Of a stretch of 64,000 nt of DNA, positions 43,281 through 53,794 are shown one piece after another. The DNA comes from Clonostachys chloroleuca. Taxonomy: Eukaryota > Ascomycota > Sordariomycetes > Hypocreales > Bionectriaceae. The stretch covers positions 992,001 through 1,056,000 of the forward strand of contig JBANAY010000003.1 of assembly GCA_037952775.1 (NCBI GenBank). Reading direction: 5' to 3'. The position numbers and the translations under genes are program-made. The notes under the pieces were generated by a model, which was given only the letters and a program-made list of their open reading frames with translations, made no database searches and was not told the origin of the DNA. Position 1 is the stretch's first letter. Every line of letters begins with the position of its first letter.

Positions 43281-45358
43281 CTACCGCAAGGCCTTGCGCA
43301 GCTCATCAGGCAAACGCAAGCGTACCAGCGGCATATAGTGCTGGCTTCCGTGAACATCCCCATCGCCTACCGCACCACTCACAGACCTCTTCCCTGCAGC
43401 CATCCGTGGAATCGTAGCCTTGAAAGCTCTGGCCTGGTCAAAGAAGCCGGCGAAAATGACGTCCTCCTCAGGAATAGAATATAGATCCGAGATGACCTTT
43501 TTGCTCAGAATCTCGGATTTCTTTATACTGAAGTATTCTTCCTCTGAGTCAAAAAGGAGATCAAAAGTTATTTCGTACGGGCCGGAATTCTTGGATCTAA
43601 CTACTTTGGCAACTTCACCTAGAGTTGTAGGCGATTGGACACGTTTGTCTGTGGTAATGGTAGGCACTGAAGCCTGCTCGCCGGTTGTACCACCCTCGCT
43701 AGGGGTTCCGTTTGAAAGCTTGAGATCATTTCCGACCCTAGAAGGTAGCGGTGGCGGGCGAGAGCTAAGTCCCAATGTTATTTGATCCCTACGGAAGAGT
43801 GCTGGGCCTTGGGAACTGCCATCCTGAATTGAGCCCTCTTCTCCTGACTCGAGTTCCATCAAATGGTAGACGCAAAACTGGGGACATGGACCACATTCGA
43901 TATCTGTCTTCCCGGCGATGCCGAAGGCCATGTTGCCGCTAGTTGCTTTCTGCCCTGGATAAGGAGCATGGATGCATGCGACTCTGGCCGTTGATACGAC
44001 CGTAGTAGCAACGTCCTGACTATCCGCAAGAGCCTCACCAACGATACAAACCGACCCTGCGTTGGCAGGATCAGTTGCTCCAATTTTGTGGAAAAAAAGT
44101 GACCAGTTCTCTGTAACATGGGCATGCTGTTTTGTAACATAGGCACGAATATCGTCAAGAAGGTGGTCCAGTTGACTGGTAAGAGCCGGATCGTGGTACG
44201 CTCCGACAAACATTGATCTGTATCCAGCAACCTTTGCACCTTCCAGCTTCACATTGTAATTGTTTCCAGTTAATCTGATAGGCTTAAATGTTGCACCGCG
44301 GCACCGGACCGTCTTCTGATCTGCCAGAGCTTCATAGCTTGTGTTGCTTAAGTCCAAGCAGCCGCCTGGGCCGTAGAGCAGATCCGGTCGTGATTTCTCA
44401 TACAACGTATGAGCTGCGACCGCCAGTGGTGTGCATCTAACACCTTTTTCTAGCGGCGTTACATCAAAAGTGCCATCGTCGTATATTGTCGACTTCGCGG
44501 CTCGAGTCTTGGGTGTCGCGCACTGGGCGCCGCACTCCATGATCTTTCCCATGTGGAAGAAGCCGCCCAAAACACTTTCGGGTAGAGTTTCTAATGGAAC
44601 CTTCCCTGAAGCTGACTTCATGGCCACATAGGAACAGTAGGCCACAAAAGGGCTGGGGTCATAGGCTCTGCCACCCACGATGACGTTGAAGTCGGGGTCT
44701 GCGAACATGGCATCGACAAATGGCTCGGCTCCGACTTGAGCAACAATTCTCACAGCATCTTCGACGTCGCGCTCTGTTAGCATCGGGACCGCAGGACCGC
44801 ATCTATACGCGCTGGATTAGTTCTCATCTTTGAAAGTCTGGCTATCAAGGCTCACCCAGTTACTTTGCCGCCAGCCAGACGCTCTTTAATCAGATCCTTG
44901 GGGACTTCAGTTTTGATAGTTATGATCTTAGTTTTGTATTTCCTGTGTCCGAACGTTAATAAATTTCTTCAGACGCTGATTTACAAGTCTTACTCCTTGG
45001 ACTGGTCAACCACTTCACTAATGACTTTTGTCATTTCATTTACATGGTCATCAGCCCCATCTCCGCCTGCTGAGCTGAAGAGAAGCGGGGTATTGTATTT
45101 ATTGCAAAGTCTAAGAAGCTTTGTCAAGTCTCGCACGTAGTTAGATCTTGGAGCTGCCAGCTGACCCAGGGCCAGCCTCCCAGGGCCAGAATCCGTGGAC
45201 CCGGCATCCAAGATGATGGCGATGGGCGTATCGCTTTCTTGCCGGAGTCTGCCTAGCTCTGCATTGCATACATCTTCATCCAAACCGTAGCCGAGGCAGC
45301 CAACAGGTGTGACGATATGGCACAGAGCGGAGGGTTGTTGCATAGCTGAAGGACTCAT
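43281..45358 (-). CDS. AtuA-like (DUF1446) protein fused to DUF4387
   Basis: Three exons (45358-44994, 44942-44856, 44802-43281; introns 51 and 53 bases) give 657 aa. The bulk matches the acyclic terpene utilization AtuA/DUF1446 family: DAGSTDSGPGRLALGQ near the N-terminus, VIVGGRAYDPSPF, HMGKIMECGAQCATPK, and PGGCLDLSNTSYEAL. The last 100 residues are a DUF4387 domain (VAKVVRSKNSGPYEITFDLLF, AGFFDQARAFKATIPR). In bacteria AtuA acts with enzymes of citronellol/geraniol degradation; the reaction is not defined. The fungal fusion suggests both domains work on one substrate. Divergently oriented to the sugar-type carrier, across 1.45 kb. No targeting signal seen. Confidence 0.88.
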
Positions 45359-46122
45359 GGCGATTGGGAGAATGAATGAGCCAAGATGCGATTCTGGTAT
45401 AAATAGCGTGGTATATTCGATCGGGCACAGAAAGTAAGGTAAATGGTTTCCCCAGAATCGTAAATTACAAGGGCGATAGCTTTTATATATCCATGTGGCG
45501 GGGAAATCTCCCCGTCGGGACGAGCTGGTTTTTCCGTTGCATGTGTTCTACATCTGCAAGATATCCTTGCAAACTGGCCAAGAATGCGAGTCCAAGCCTA
45601 TCATATTGTTTATCATCTCCAAGGCACCGTTTATCCTGCAGTCTGGCTTCATCAAATCTGTCAAGAAAACCTCGACTAAAGACTTCTCTAGAAAGCCATC
45701 CTTTCGGATCTTTGTATAATTTCCGTTCTCCGTGTACGGGTTTTATGGCGACATCCAATCATCACAATCGGCGTGGGACTCGCCCGGGCCGGAGTTTATG
45801 ACAAAAGTCCAGTTCTCCAACTGACTTTTGAAAAGACTTCCATGAAGTCCTTTCCCCGCAATGACACCCTTGCTACGAGAAGGTGGTATTTAAGTTGCAT
45901 GGATCTGCCGAGCTGATTAATGTGTTGTATATAGGTGGGTTGGTGCTGATCCTCGTCGTTGACGAGTTCCCGTGGCTTAGACGCAAAACAAAACGCTAAA
46001 ATTGGAATTATGAGAAAAAGGGCCGTCAAGCCTATCCTATCTTGAACAGTAAGTTAATTAATAATTTACACTGAAGCTCAAGTTGTCTAGAAATAAGTCC
46101 TTTTCTTTGTGGCCGAGGCTCT
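45359..46122. other. Intergenic region with possible minus-strand gene remnant
   Basis: Minus-strand frames at 45483-46029 contain protein-like pieces (QLENWTFVINSGPGESHADC; KDGFLEKSLVEVFLTDLMKP) broken by stops. They may be a relic of a small gene. Family not recognised. Confidence 0.25.
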
Positions 46123-46142
46123 GGGGGGGGGGGGGGGGGGGG
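46123..46142 (+). repeat. Homopolymer G20
   Basis: Twenty consecutive G. Prone to length error and slippage, and able to form a G-quadruplex. No coding role seen. Confidence 0.9.
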
Positions 46143-46807
46143 AGATACCGTGGAACGTATCTGGTGATGTGAACATCGGCAAGTGGGTTGTGTTAACGCA
46201 ATGCCGAGGGATGATGGGGTCAGATGGATACATCTTCCCGGCACTTTTGGAAATGATGAATATTATTTCCATATTTGTCGTTTCACAGCCTATAGCCCAA
46301 GTCGAAAGACCGGAAGCCAGCCGTAAGCCTGTGCATGTGGAGTAGCAGAGCAGTAGAGCCACCTCTATGAAACCTCAGTTTGGTTAGGCGGCCCTCCCGG
46401 CTCTCGTACCCAGCAGCGACATAAGCTAGCTCTCACGAAAATTTGTCGTTGTTAAGCATTGTGATCTCAAGCTTGACAGGAGCTAAGGACTGGTCCATGG
46501 AAAGTTAACCCCCTCCACGCGTTTTTCTTCCATTCCAGGCTGGATAGACCATACAAGTGTCACATCCCCGCAAACACATACCAGTCTCGTATTCGAAAAT
46601 CTGATACAGCCTCCCTATTTATTGTCGACAAGTATCTCGTTCTGTTTTGGAACCCCTCAATGACAAACCAACCTAGCATAGGTTTGCCTTTACTCTTATC
46701 CAAGTACGATATACACTGTACTTAGGTCGATTCATCCCTCCGAACCTCTGGGTTTAATTTTGAAATATCCACATCCACACACTCGTGTTCGATCTATCGA
46801 AAATAAC
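46143..46807. other. Upstream region of the sugar-type carrier
   Basis: Promoter region; no gene seen. Confidence 0.45.
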
Positions 46808-48424
46808 ATGCGGCTGCCAGGAAAGAAAAACGTTGCGGTGGAGCTCGAAGATATACATTCGACAAGCGGACATCTGGCTCGGATGTCTGCAGAGAAAAAG
46901 CACGATGGGGAATTAGATGTTGCTTATGCAGATGCAGATGAAGAACTGCGTCTTTGGGCAGGCGTCAAACGCTTCCCAAAGTTAGTGTCCTTCTGCCTGG
47001 GACTTTCCGTCGCTGTGATCGCCCTAGGCTATGACTCTATGATCTTGGGCAACATCACGGGTGTCGATAGCTTTCAAGCGGACTATGGATCCCTATATGA
47101 GGGGCAGGTTATCATCCCGGCGATCTGGCTCTCGCTTTGGACCGGCCTTGGTAGGCTTGGCAACGCCCTGGGGAGCGTTGTTGGAGGATGGTCCCAGGAC
47201 TTCATGGGCAGGAAGCGAAGTTTCATGCTAGGAAGCATCGTCCTGATTGTTTCCGTCATAATCAGCTTTTTGTCATTCATCCCACCAGATGTTAACACCA
47301 AACGCGGTGTTTTCCTGGCTGGCAAAGTGCTTCAGGGCGTCTCCGTGGGTCTTCTCAAGATTACGGCTATGACCTACATTTCCGAAAACGCCCCAGTCTC
47401 CCTCCGTGGGCCAGGAATGGCTCTCTTTCCCACCTTCAATCTGCTGGGCCAGCTGCTTGGAACAGTCGTTGTTTTCGCAATGAACAGTGTGCCGGGTAAA
47501 GCAGGGTATATGGGAGCATTCGGCTCTCAAATCCCTCTTGCCCTTGTCCCGTTTGTGGTGTCTTTGATTATGCCAGACAGCCCCGTATATCTACTTCGCC
47601 AAGGGAAGGAAGAGGCCAGTCTGCGTGCGGCAATACGTCTCTACGAACCACGTGTCTCCGCTGCTAGGATGATTGAAAGAGCTAAAGCTGGCATATTAAA
47701 TGAGGTGAACCCCGAAGCTGGTGCCACTTATCTGGACACCTTTCGTCCCCGACACAGAAGGCGGACATGTATTGTCTTCTTCGCCAACCTGTTTCCAACC
47801 GCATTTGGTTTGGACCATCTCGGCAGCATCAGCTATTTCCTTCAATTACTCGGCATGGAGTCCAACGTAAGTCTTATCTTCATGATTAGCGGTGTTGTTG
47901 TCGGAATCATAGCCAATGGCATGGGCATCTGGATCCTCACTCGAGTCGGGCGCCGTACGGCAGTGCTCGTAAGCCTGTCTCTGGCTTCCATACTATGGGG
48001 CGCCATGGGCGTATCGGGCTCCTTTAATGGCGTGTTGATCGCGTATATCTCCGCCGCTGCCATGGCTCTCGTTATATTTGTCTCCGGTTTGGGAAGCTGG
48101 CCGGCTGGATATGCGATCATTGGAGAGACTTCGGCGCTCGAGGTCAGAGCCAAAACTCAGGCTGTGGGTGGAGTGTCTCAGCAAGCATCCTCTACGGCGA
48201 TGAGTATGATATTGCCGTACATATTCAACCCCGATGCCGGAAACTCAGGGGCCAAGCTTGGCTGGTTATTTTGTGGGCTTTGCGCAATAACAGCTATAGC
48301 ATCATGGTTCATTATCCCGGAGATGAAAGGAAGAAGCCAAGAGGAAATTGACTGCATGTTTGAGCTAGAGCTTCCTGCCCGCAAGTTCAAGCACTGGGGT
48401 GGAGAGGGAAGCCACCAGGATTAA
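46808..48424 (+). CDS. MFS sugar transporter family (alpha-glucoside/maltose permease-like)
   Basis: Intronless, 538 aa from ATG at 46808; the frame before it lacks ATG. Twelve hydrophobic helices are readable. Marks of the sugar porter family: an acidic N-tail, GYDSMILGNITG in helix 1, DFMGRKRSFMLGS in the helix 2-3 loop, LLKITAMTYISENAPVSLRG, PDSPVYLLRQGKEEASLR after helix 6, ILTRVGRRTAV, and EMKGRSQEEIDCMFE at the end. The D-x-M start of helix 1 and the PDSPVYLL variant are typical of alpha-glucoside permease relatives. Substrate is unproven. Divergent from the AtuA/DUF4387 gene, so import of a substrate for that protein is conceivable. Confidence 0.9.
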   Translation: MRLPGKKNVAVELEDIHSTSGHLARMSAEKKHDGELDVAYADADEELRLWAGVKRFPKLVSFCLGLSVAVIALGYDSMILGNITGVDSFQADYGSLYEGQVIIPAIWLSLWTGLGRLGNALGSVVGGWSQDFMGRKRSFMLGSIVLIVSVIISFLSFIPPDVNTKRGVFLAGKVLQGVSVGLLKITAMTYISENAPVSLRGPGMALFPTFNLLGQLLGTVVVFAMNSVPGKAGYMGAFGSQIPLALVPFVVSLIMPDSPVYLLRQGKEEASLRAAIRLYEPRVSAARMIERAKAGILNEVNPEAGATYLDTFRPRHRRRTCIVFFANLFPTAFGLDHLGSISYFLQLLGMESNVSLIFMISGVVVGIIANGMGIWILTRVGRRTAVLVSLSLASILWGAMGVSGSFNGVLIAYISAAAMALVIFVSGLGSWPAGYAIIGETSALEVRAKTQAVGGVSQQASSTAMSMILPYIFNPDAGNSGAKLGWLFCGLCAITAIASWFIIPEMKGRSQEEIDCMFELELPARKFKHWGGEGSHQD

Positions 48425-49666
48425 AGACCACTCACCTCATGTACCGCCACAGTGTAACAGTGGAACGAACAAACGTTGACTTCAAGCAGTCGAGCATTAA
48501 CTTCAACAGCTAGGAAATAGGAGGATGGGCACCTTATGTGAAAGGCTTGACCTCAGTTTTGGTATTACCCTACACCTAAGAATGTTCACCAGAATCTACA
48601 CTACCTAGTATGTAGAGAGATCTTTCATGAAAATTCACACTTCGGTTCCCTTTACCGAGGAAAACTCATGATTAATTTGGTAATCTTGAAGTATTTACTG
48701 GAGGAAACCCCAACCCTTGAGTCGTTATTTGAACTTTTATATGTGTCTTTAGTGATTTATAACATGATCATACCTGACTGGTAGATGCTAGTGGGCTCAT
48801 ACACCGTGAATGACCCATGTTCTATCATGAATGTTTTTTCGCTATCTGTTTGAATGTGATTAATACGAACGAAAGGATGCATTGACACAAAATCTGACAT
48901 ATTAAGGAGCTTATGTCGTCTCACGCCGCTGTTCAGGGTCTAGCCTTGGTAAATGTTTCAACCAAAGCTAAACTCATGACAGGAATTACTTGGCCAGCGT
49001 TGTAGTAGGAACCACGTAAGCCTTATAAGGCTATAGGTGCTTATGTGTTTCTCGTTTTCCGAGTGGACTTGGGTCAGTGGTTTGGAGAAGCTCCATGGCA
49101 TACCCACCAAAACGAAGTCGCCACATCACGGCTTTATTTTGTAAATGATCCAGCCGAGGCCCTTTGCCCTTCATGGGGATAGGGTAATCGATAGAATAAG
49201 GAAGCTGAGAACCTTGTTGTTTTCTAGGGGCTGCCGTTGATTAAAGAACAATAAACAATGCCCAGTTGCCGGCTTACTACATGGATTTGCCAACAATCCC
49301 TGCTCATCTCACGGTTTGCCGGCAATAGATCTTACTCGACAAGGGAAAGATTCGCTCTCTCGGCGTCGGTCCCTAGGGTATAGATTTCTCCGATACGGGC
49401 CGCCCCTCGGCACCGAAAATTGATGAGAACATTGCCGACCTACTCCGCGCTCTCCCCGATGAAATATTCTCACCCCCGATTGTGCGTACGTCTTTCTCAT
49501 AGCCCCTGTCTGCATCAGACATGCAGAAGGATCGGCGCAGTGAGAATGCTGTAATGATGGTCTTGTTTCGTCACAACTCCCTGAATCCTTGCATGGTAGG
49601 GTCTGCCGAGGAGAGCAATTTGGGTTGGATGCCGTGTATGCCGCTGCTAGGGGTTGAATAGAGAAT
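48425..49666. other. Intergenic region with short gene relic
   Basis: At about 49335-49498 one plus frame reads GKIRSLGVGP, TAG, then GIDFSDTGRPSAPK and NIADLLRALPDEIFSPPIV before a stop. It looks like part of a protein but is too short to name. The rest holds nothing recognised. Confidence 0.3.
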
Positions 49667-49672
49667 TATAAA
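49667..49672 (+). promoter_or_regulatory. TATA box of the tyrosinase gene
   Basis: TATAAA in AGAGAATTATAAAGG, 130 bases before the ATG at 49802. Confidence 0.45.
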
Positions 49673-49801
49673 GGACTCTGGATCGCTAGTGCTGGTTGAT
49701 CAGGAATCTTTCAAATCAATCTACACTTCTTGGCTTGGTGCGTATATTGCTTTGGCTCTAACTCTGCTTCCGGTCCCCTTTTTCTTGCTCCCCACTTCAG
49801 A

Positions 49802-50962
49802 ATGCAGGTCAAGAACATCGCGGCCACTCTGGGCCTCCTCTGCCTTTCCGTTCCATCCGTGGCACTTCCTCAGGCAAATGTCCGAGACTCTTCTTCAGAG
49901 ACCTTGTTCAACGACATGCAAAAGACTTACGAAACTAACATCAACAAAATTCTGAGTTCTAATGCATCCGTTACATCCTGCAGCAGGCATTCCGTTAGCG
50001 TGCGCCGTTCCTGGGATGTGTTGAGCAGAAGTGAGAGGCTGGAATATATCCGTGCCGTAAAGTGTCTGCACACAATTCCATCAAAGGTCGACAAAACCCT
50101 TGCACCCAGTGCCAGAGTTAGGGCAGACGACTTCACCTACCAGCACATGAATCAGACAAATTTTGCTCATACCTCGGGGATTTTTCTCCCATGGCATAGG
50201 CAATTCATGTGGATGTATGAGAAATCTCTAAGGGAAGAGTGCGGCTACAAGGGGTATGTTCCCTACTGGGACTGGATGAAGTACAGTGATGATCAGTCCA
50301 AGGCTTCTATCTTCGAGGATGGCCCAGCGGGGTTTGGAGGCAATGGCAAGGCCGTTTCCCACCCAGATACCAATCAAAGTCTGCCAGATGTTCCTGGCCC
50401 TTTTTATATCACCCGTAAGGCTGGTACTGGTGGTGGCTGTGTTACAACTGGCGCCTTCGCCAACCTATCCGTCAACCTCGGCCCCGTGGTTCCAGGAAAT
50501 AACTCCGCCGATGATCCATATGGTGTCAAAAACCCACCGCACTGTCTATCGCGCGACTTCAATCAGGCATACAGCGACACAGGCCTCACCTACACAGCAG
50601 CCCACACCCTTCTCCAGTCTGCGGACTATAGTGCCTTCTTTGGCAATTTTGATCATCTCGTCCATGGCTTCGCTCATCAGTATCTGGGAGGTGACGGTTA
50701 CGACTTTTACAGCTCCCCAAGCGACCCAGTCTTCTTTCTTCTCCACAGCCAAATCGACCGTCTTTGGACTATTTGGCAAGGGTTGGATCAGGATGGTCGA
50801 AAGAGCCAGGTAGGCGGAACAGAGACATTTGCGAACCGGCCGCCTTCTGCGAACACAACTCTGGACACAATCCTGCGCATGACTGAGATTCTTGGTGGAG
50901 ATGTTAACTTTGGTCACACAATCTCTACTATCGAGAACGATTACTGTTACATCTATGCTTAA
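49802..50962 (+). CDS. Secreted tyrosinase/catechol oxidase-type copper oxidase
   Basis: Intronless, 386 aa. The ATG at 49802 starts a signal peptide (MQVKNIAATLGLLCLSVPSVALP); the longer frame has only a TTG. Both copper sites of the type-3 centre are complete: CuA His in YQHMNQTNFAHTSGIFLPWHRQF and CuB His in HLVHGFAHQYLGG plus DPVFFLLHSQIDRLWTIWQ. The length is that of the short secreted fungal tyrosinases, without the C-terminal lid domain. The family oxidises phenols and catechols to quinones. Cys pairs near residues 60 and 87 fit extracellular folding. Mono- versus diphenolase activity cannot be told. Confidence 0.92.
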   Translation: MQVKNIAATLGLLCLSVPSVALPQANVRDSSSETLFNDMQKTYETNINKILSSNASVTSCSRHSVSVRRSWDVLSRSERLEYIRAVKCLHTIPSKVDKTLAPSARVRADDFTYQHMNQTNFAHTSGIFLPWHRQFMWMYEKSLREECGYKGYVPYWDWMKYSDDQSKASIFEDGPAGFGGNGKAVSHPDTNQSLPDVPGPFYITRKAGTGGGCVTTGAFANLSVNLGPVVPGNNSADDPYGVKNPPHCLSRDFNQAYSDTGLTYTAAHTLLQSADYSAFFGNFDHLVHGFAHQYLGGDGYDFYSSPSDPVFFLLHSQIDRLWTIWQGLDQDGRKSQVGGTETFANRPPSANTTLDTILRMTEILGGDVNFGHTISTIENDYCYIYA

Positions 50963-52132
50963 ACCTCTTCTCTTGTTGGTTTCATACAGAGCTCTAGAGC
51001 TCAACGGATCTTTGTCCTTGTCTCAATACGTCCAAATATCCTTAGTTTAGGGGGAGTCAACTTGGTCTTTTTTATCCAATGGCTTCCTATAAATTGGCTA
51101 GTTACCATGTTAACTCTGGGAGGGCTTGTTGTCGTTCCAGAATGTGAGGGTTGATCCGTGGGGACAGAACAAAAAAAGGCTAAAGACTGATTTTATCCGT
51201 CAACAAGGAACCTGAAATGCCCTCAATCAGGTAATGCTTGTTGTAAGAAACGGGATAAGGTGGTTGGCTGGCAGTGTTGCACACATACTTTGTCAGCCGG
51301 TGATTGAGCATGATGAACCCGGAGATTAAGAAACCATCAATGTCAGAGTTTAGCTTATCTTTTACAAAAGCAGAAAATACCTTCATGTAATATAGCCCTT
51401 ATACTCTTGTGTTAGTGAAATATATTTAAGTTTTAGCCGCTAAAATCAATGAGAATGGCGAAGTCTACAGGCCCGCGACTATTCACTCTAGGGGTACAAT
51501 TGCTAAAGAGAGGTGTCGTTTCTCATGCTTAAGGCGGCGTGGTGTTGTTGATAGGTATGCCAGATGTGTCATACTTGCCGAGCACGACTGGGCTGGTGCA
51601 GTCGGTGCTGTGCTGCCCAGCAGATATATTGTTTGGGGGCGGTTAATCATGGCGCCGAAACGCTTCTCCGAGATACGAGTCTGCCTTTTCTCCTGAGGGA
51701 AAGTATTAGAGGGGAAACCCTTGTGATGATGGAGTTGGATTTGCAATATGAGTACGTTGTGACAGAGGTGAATCGTCAGAAGGCGTTGCAAGATGCAGTA
51801 GCATATGGACTTGAGTCTATGGTTGATGTCCTAGAGGCGATGAAGACTGATTCATAATGGCACTATCGAGTTACATGTTGAGTATCACGTGTTTTGCAGA
51901 CGATCATGACATGAAAAGCATGTATTTTGAGCGACAGGACTAATGCTAAGTATGAATATTTCTTATACTTTCTCCTTCGCCTTTGGAATCTTATTCAACT
52001 CATTATTAGGCCAGTACTGAAGTTCGAATCGTAACGATACGGTGCCGTGATTATCGACATGGTTGGGTAGTATCTTGATGTCCGTATACCACCCATCCTT
52101 AGTCCAAGATAGAAGGCATTCTCCCCCTGACC
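50963..52132. other. Intergenic region with a possible small ORF
   Basis: A plus frame at 51564-51857 (97 codons) ends in a helical stretch (NRQKALQDAVAYGLESMVDV). It has an odd Cys-rich start and no recognised domain, so it may be the tail of a decayed gene. Nothing else seen. Confidence 0.3.
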
Positions 52133-53002
52133 TTAGTGGCATTGAAGAACGGGACCACCTGGAGCTGTATAGTTGGTGGGGACGGGGTAGAAAATATGGA
52201 TGAGAAGTCCGGGGTCAGTTGGATCATATGAGCCAGGAAAGGAGAGCAGGCTGGCAGGCTCAAATGAACCGCTTCCTCCAGTGACGTTAAGGTGCACACA
52301 AGAAATAAAGAACTGAGCCCCTAGCTCGTGGAATGCGTCATGGAGGCCGATGTGTTCAAGTCGGAGCAGGTACTCGCCATCCGGAATACATTCTGGGATT
52401 TTCACTGAGACTTGCTTCTGCTCTGTACAAATATCAGCAAAGGATCCAAGAACTACTCATCAAGAGAGAATGAATACCGAAGTTTGGCCATCTGATTCGC
52501 TCGTCAACAATTGAGGGCTCGTCTTGGAAAATCTTGAACCACACGTTCCCTTTGCCATCAAATTCTTCAACCTTTCCCCCGTCAGGAACCTTAGCCATAT
52601 AGAACAGCAGAGGACCTTGGTGAATGATACTACTTGGTGTACGAAGTTCTAAAGATTGCCTGAATTAGAAAGCGCCCTGAATCCTTACAGGATGTAAACG
52701 TACCAATAGCCGACCCCGCTACGACATCCAGGGTTTTGGTATCCTGCTTTGTGAAAGGGATCTCACTCATACGGTTGCATGTCATGTTTGGTCCAGTAAC
52801 GTCCATGTCGGGAAAGTCCCAGGGAAATTCTATTTCTCTAATATACTCGAACCTCTCTGACTCTTTGCCATCGTAGATTGTATACTGGAAGCTGTCTTGG
52901 TCTTGTTACGAAGTGATTAACGAAATAGAGAGGGGAGAGGGATAACTAACAGTGAGCGTGCACAAGGGCCAAAGAGCTGAGTATTGCAGCGAATGCCTTC
53001 AT
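52133..53002 (-). CDS. AA9 lytic polysaccharide monooxygenase (small, secreted)
   Basis: Four exons (53002-52951, 52901-52704, 52648-52478, 52422-52133; introns 49, 55, 55) give 236 aa. The signal peptide MKAFAAILSSLALVHA is followed directly by HYQ, so cleavage exposes His1, the first copper ligand. The second ligand is in IIHQGPLLFYMAKVPD. The C-terminal block YLLRLEHIGLHDAFHELGAQFFISC keeps the second-sphere His and Gln, but the residue two after Gln, normally the axial Tyr, is Phe. AA9 enzymes cleave cellulose or hemicellulose oxidatively outside the cell. There is no carbohydrate-binding module. The first intron uses the AG before ACC; the nearer AG would break frame. Confidence 0.9.
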
Positions 53003-53093
53003 GGTGAGCTAGGGCAGGAACGGATCGTTGATATAGAGTTAGGTGATTATGTCTGTATTTCAAATAAATCACTTGAGAGGGAAAGACGAGGGC

Positions 53094-53100
53094 ATTTATA
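53094..53100 (-). promoter_or_regulatory. TATA box of the AA9 gene
   Basis: TATAAAT on the minus strand, about 92 bases before the ATG at 53002. Confidence 0.45.
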
Positions 53101-53498
53101 GCCTTATTTCTGTGACCCTACGGCAAGCCTGTCTTTCAAGATTTACGGTCCGAGCCGCACGCCGAGGAGAGCCTAAAAGCTCGTGTGTCATTCAGTCCAG
53201 TTGTGACTCTTTCCCCACTATTGAATTGCGTCCATAATATAACGGTGACGAATACATCGGGTTTATTCATGTTTGACTAGTTTCTACATAACATTTATCC
53301 GCAGTGGGATCGGCTACACGAAGCGTGTTGCCGTGATTTAAATAGATTCTCCACATGTTCTTGAAACGTAACAGTAGCAGCTACGTTGGGGGTTGATATG
53401 GGCTACCTCCGCCCTCGTATTTGCAACATCCTCGGGTAAAATAGTAGCTTTATAAGATCGTTGTTGTAACAAACTTTCTTAGAGTTACAATAGGTAAG
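53101..53498. other. Intergenic region
   Basis: Promoter side of the AA9 gene; nothing else recognised. Confidence 0.45.
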
Positions 53499-53645
53499 TT
53501 GTAGGCTCAATCGCACGCGGAAACCCCCTCCGTCCTGGTTTCACTCACTTCCTCGGAAGGAAGGTGGCGGTATCTAAAGTGTTATCGGCTAGCGACCGTT
53601 ACACTGGAACTTTTTAATACTGGTAAGCCTTCCCGGACTGCCGAG
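53499..53645 (+). repeat. Direct repeat, copy A (147 bp)
   Basis: Starts GTTGTAGGCTCAATCG and ends CCCGGACTGCCGAG. Closely matches copy B, which begins three bases after it. Confidence 0.85.
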
Positions 53646-53648
53646 TTC

Positions 53649-53794
53649 GTTGTATGCTCAATTGTACGCGGAAACCCCCCTCCGTCCTTGTTTCACTTCC
53701 CCGGAATGAAAGGTGGCCGTGTCTAAGGTGTTATCGGCTAGCGACTGTTACACTGGAATTTTTCAATGCTGGTAAGCCTTCCCGAACTGCCGAG
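53649..53794 (+). repeat. Direct repeat, copy B (146 bp)
   Basis: Starts GTTGTATGCTCAATTG and ends CCCGAACTGCCGAG. Shares GTTATCGGCTAGCGAC and TACACTGGAA with copy A. Several differences are C/T or G/A transitions, plus a short indel near 53690. Confidence 0.85.

Noticed and set aside
45360..46807. Bidirectional gene hidden in the AtuA/carrier gap
   Set aside because: Only stop-broken fragments are present, without ATG, splice pairs or recognised motifs.
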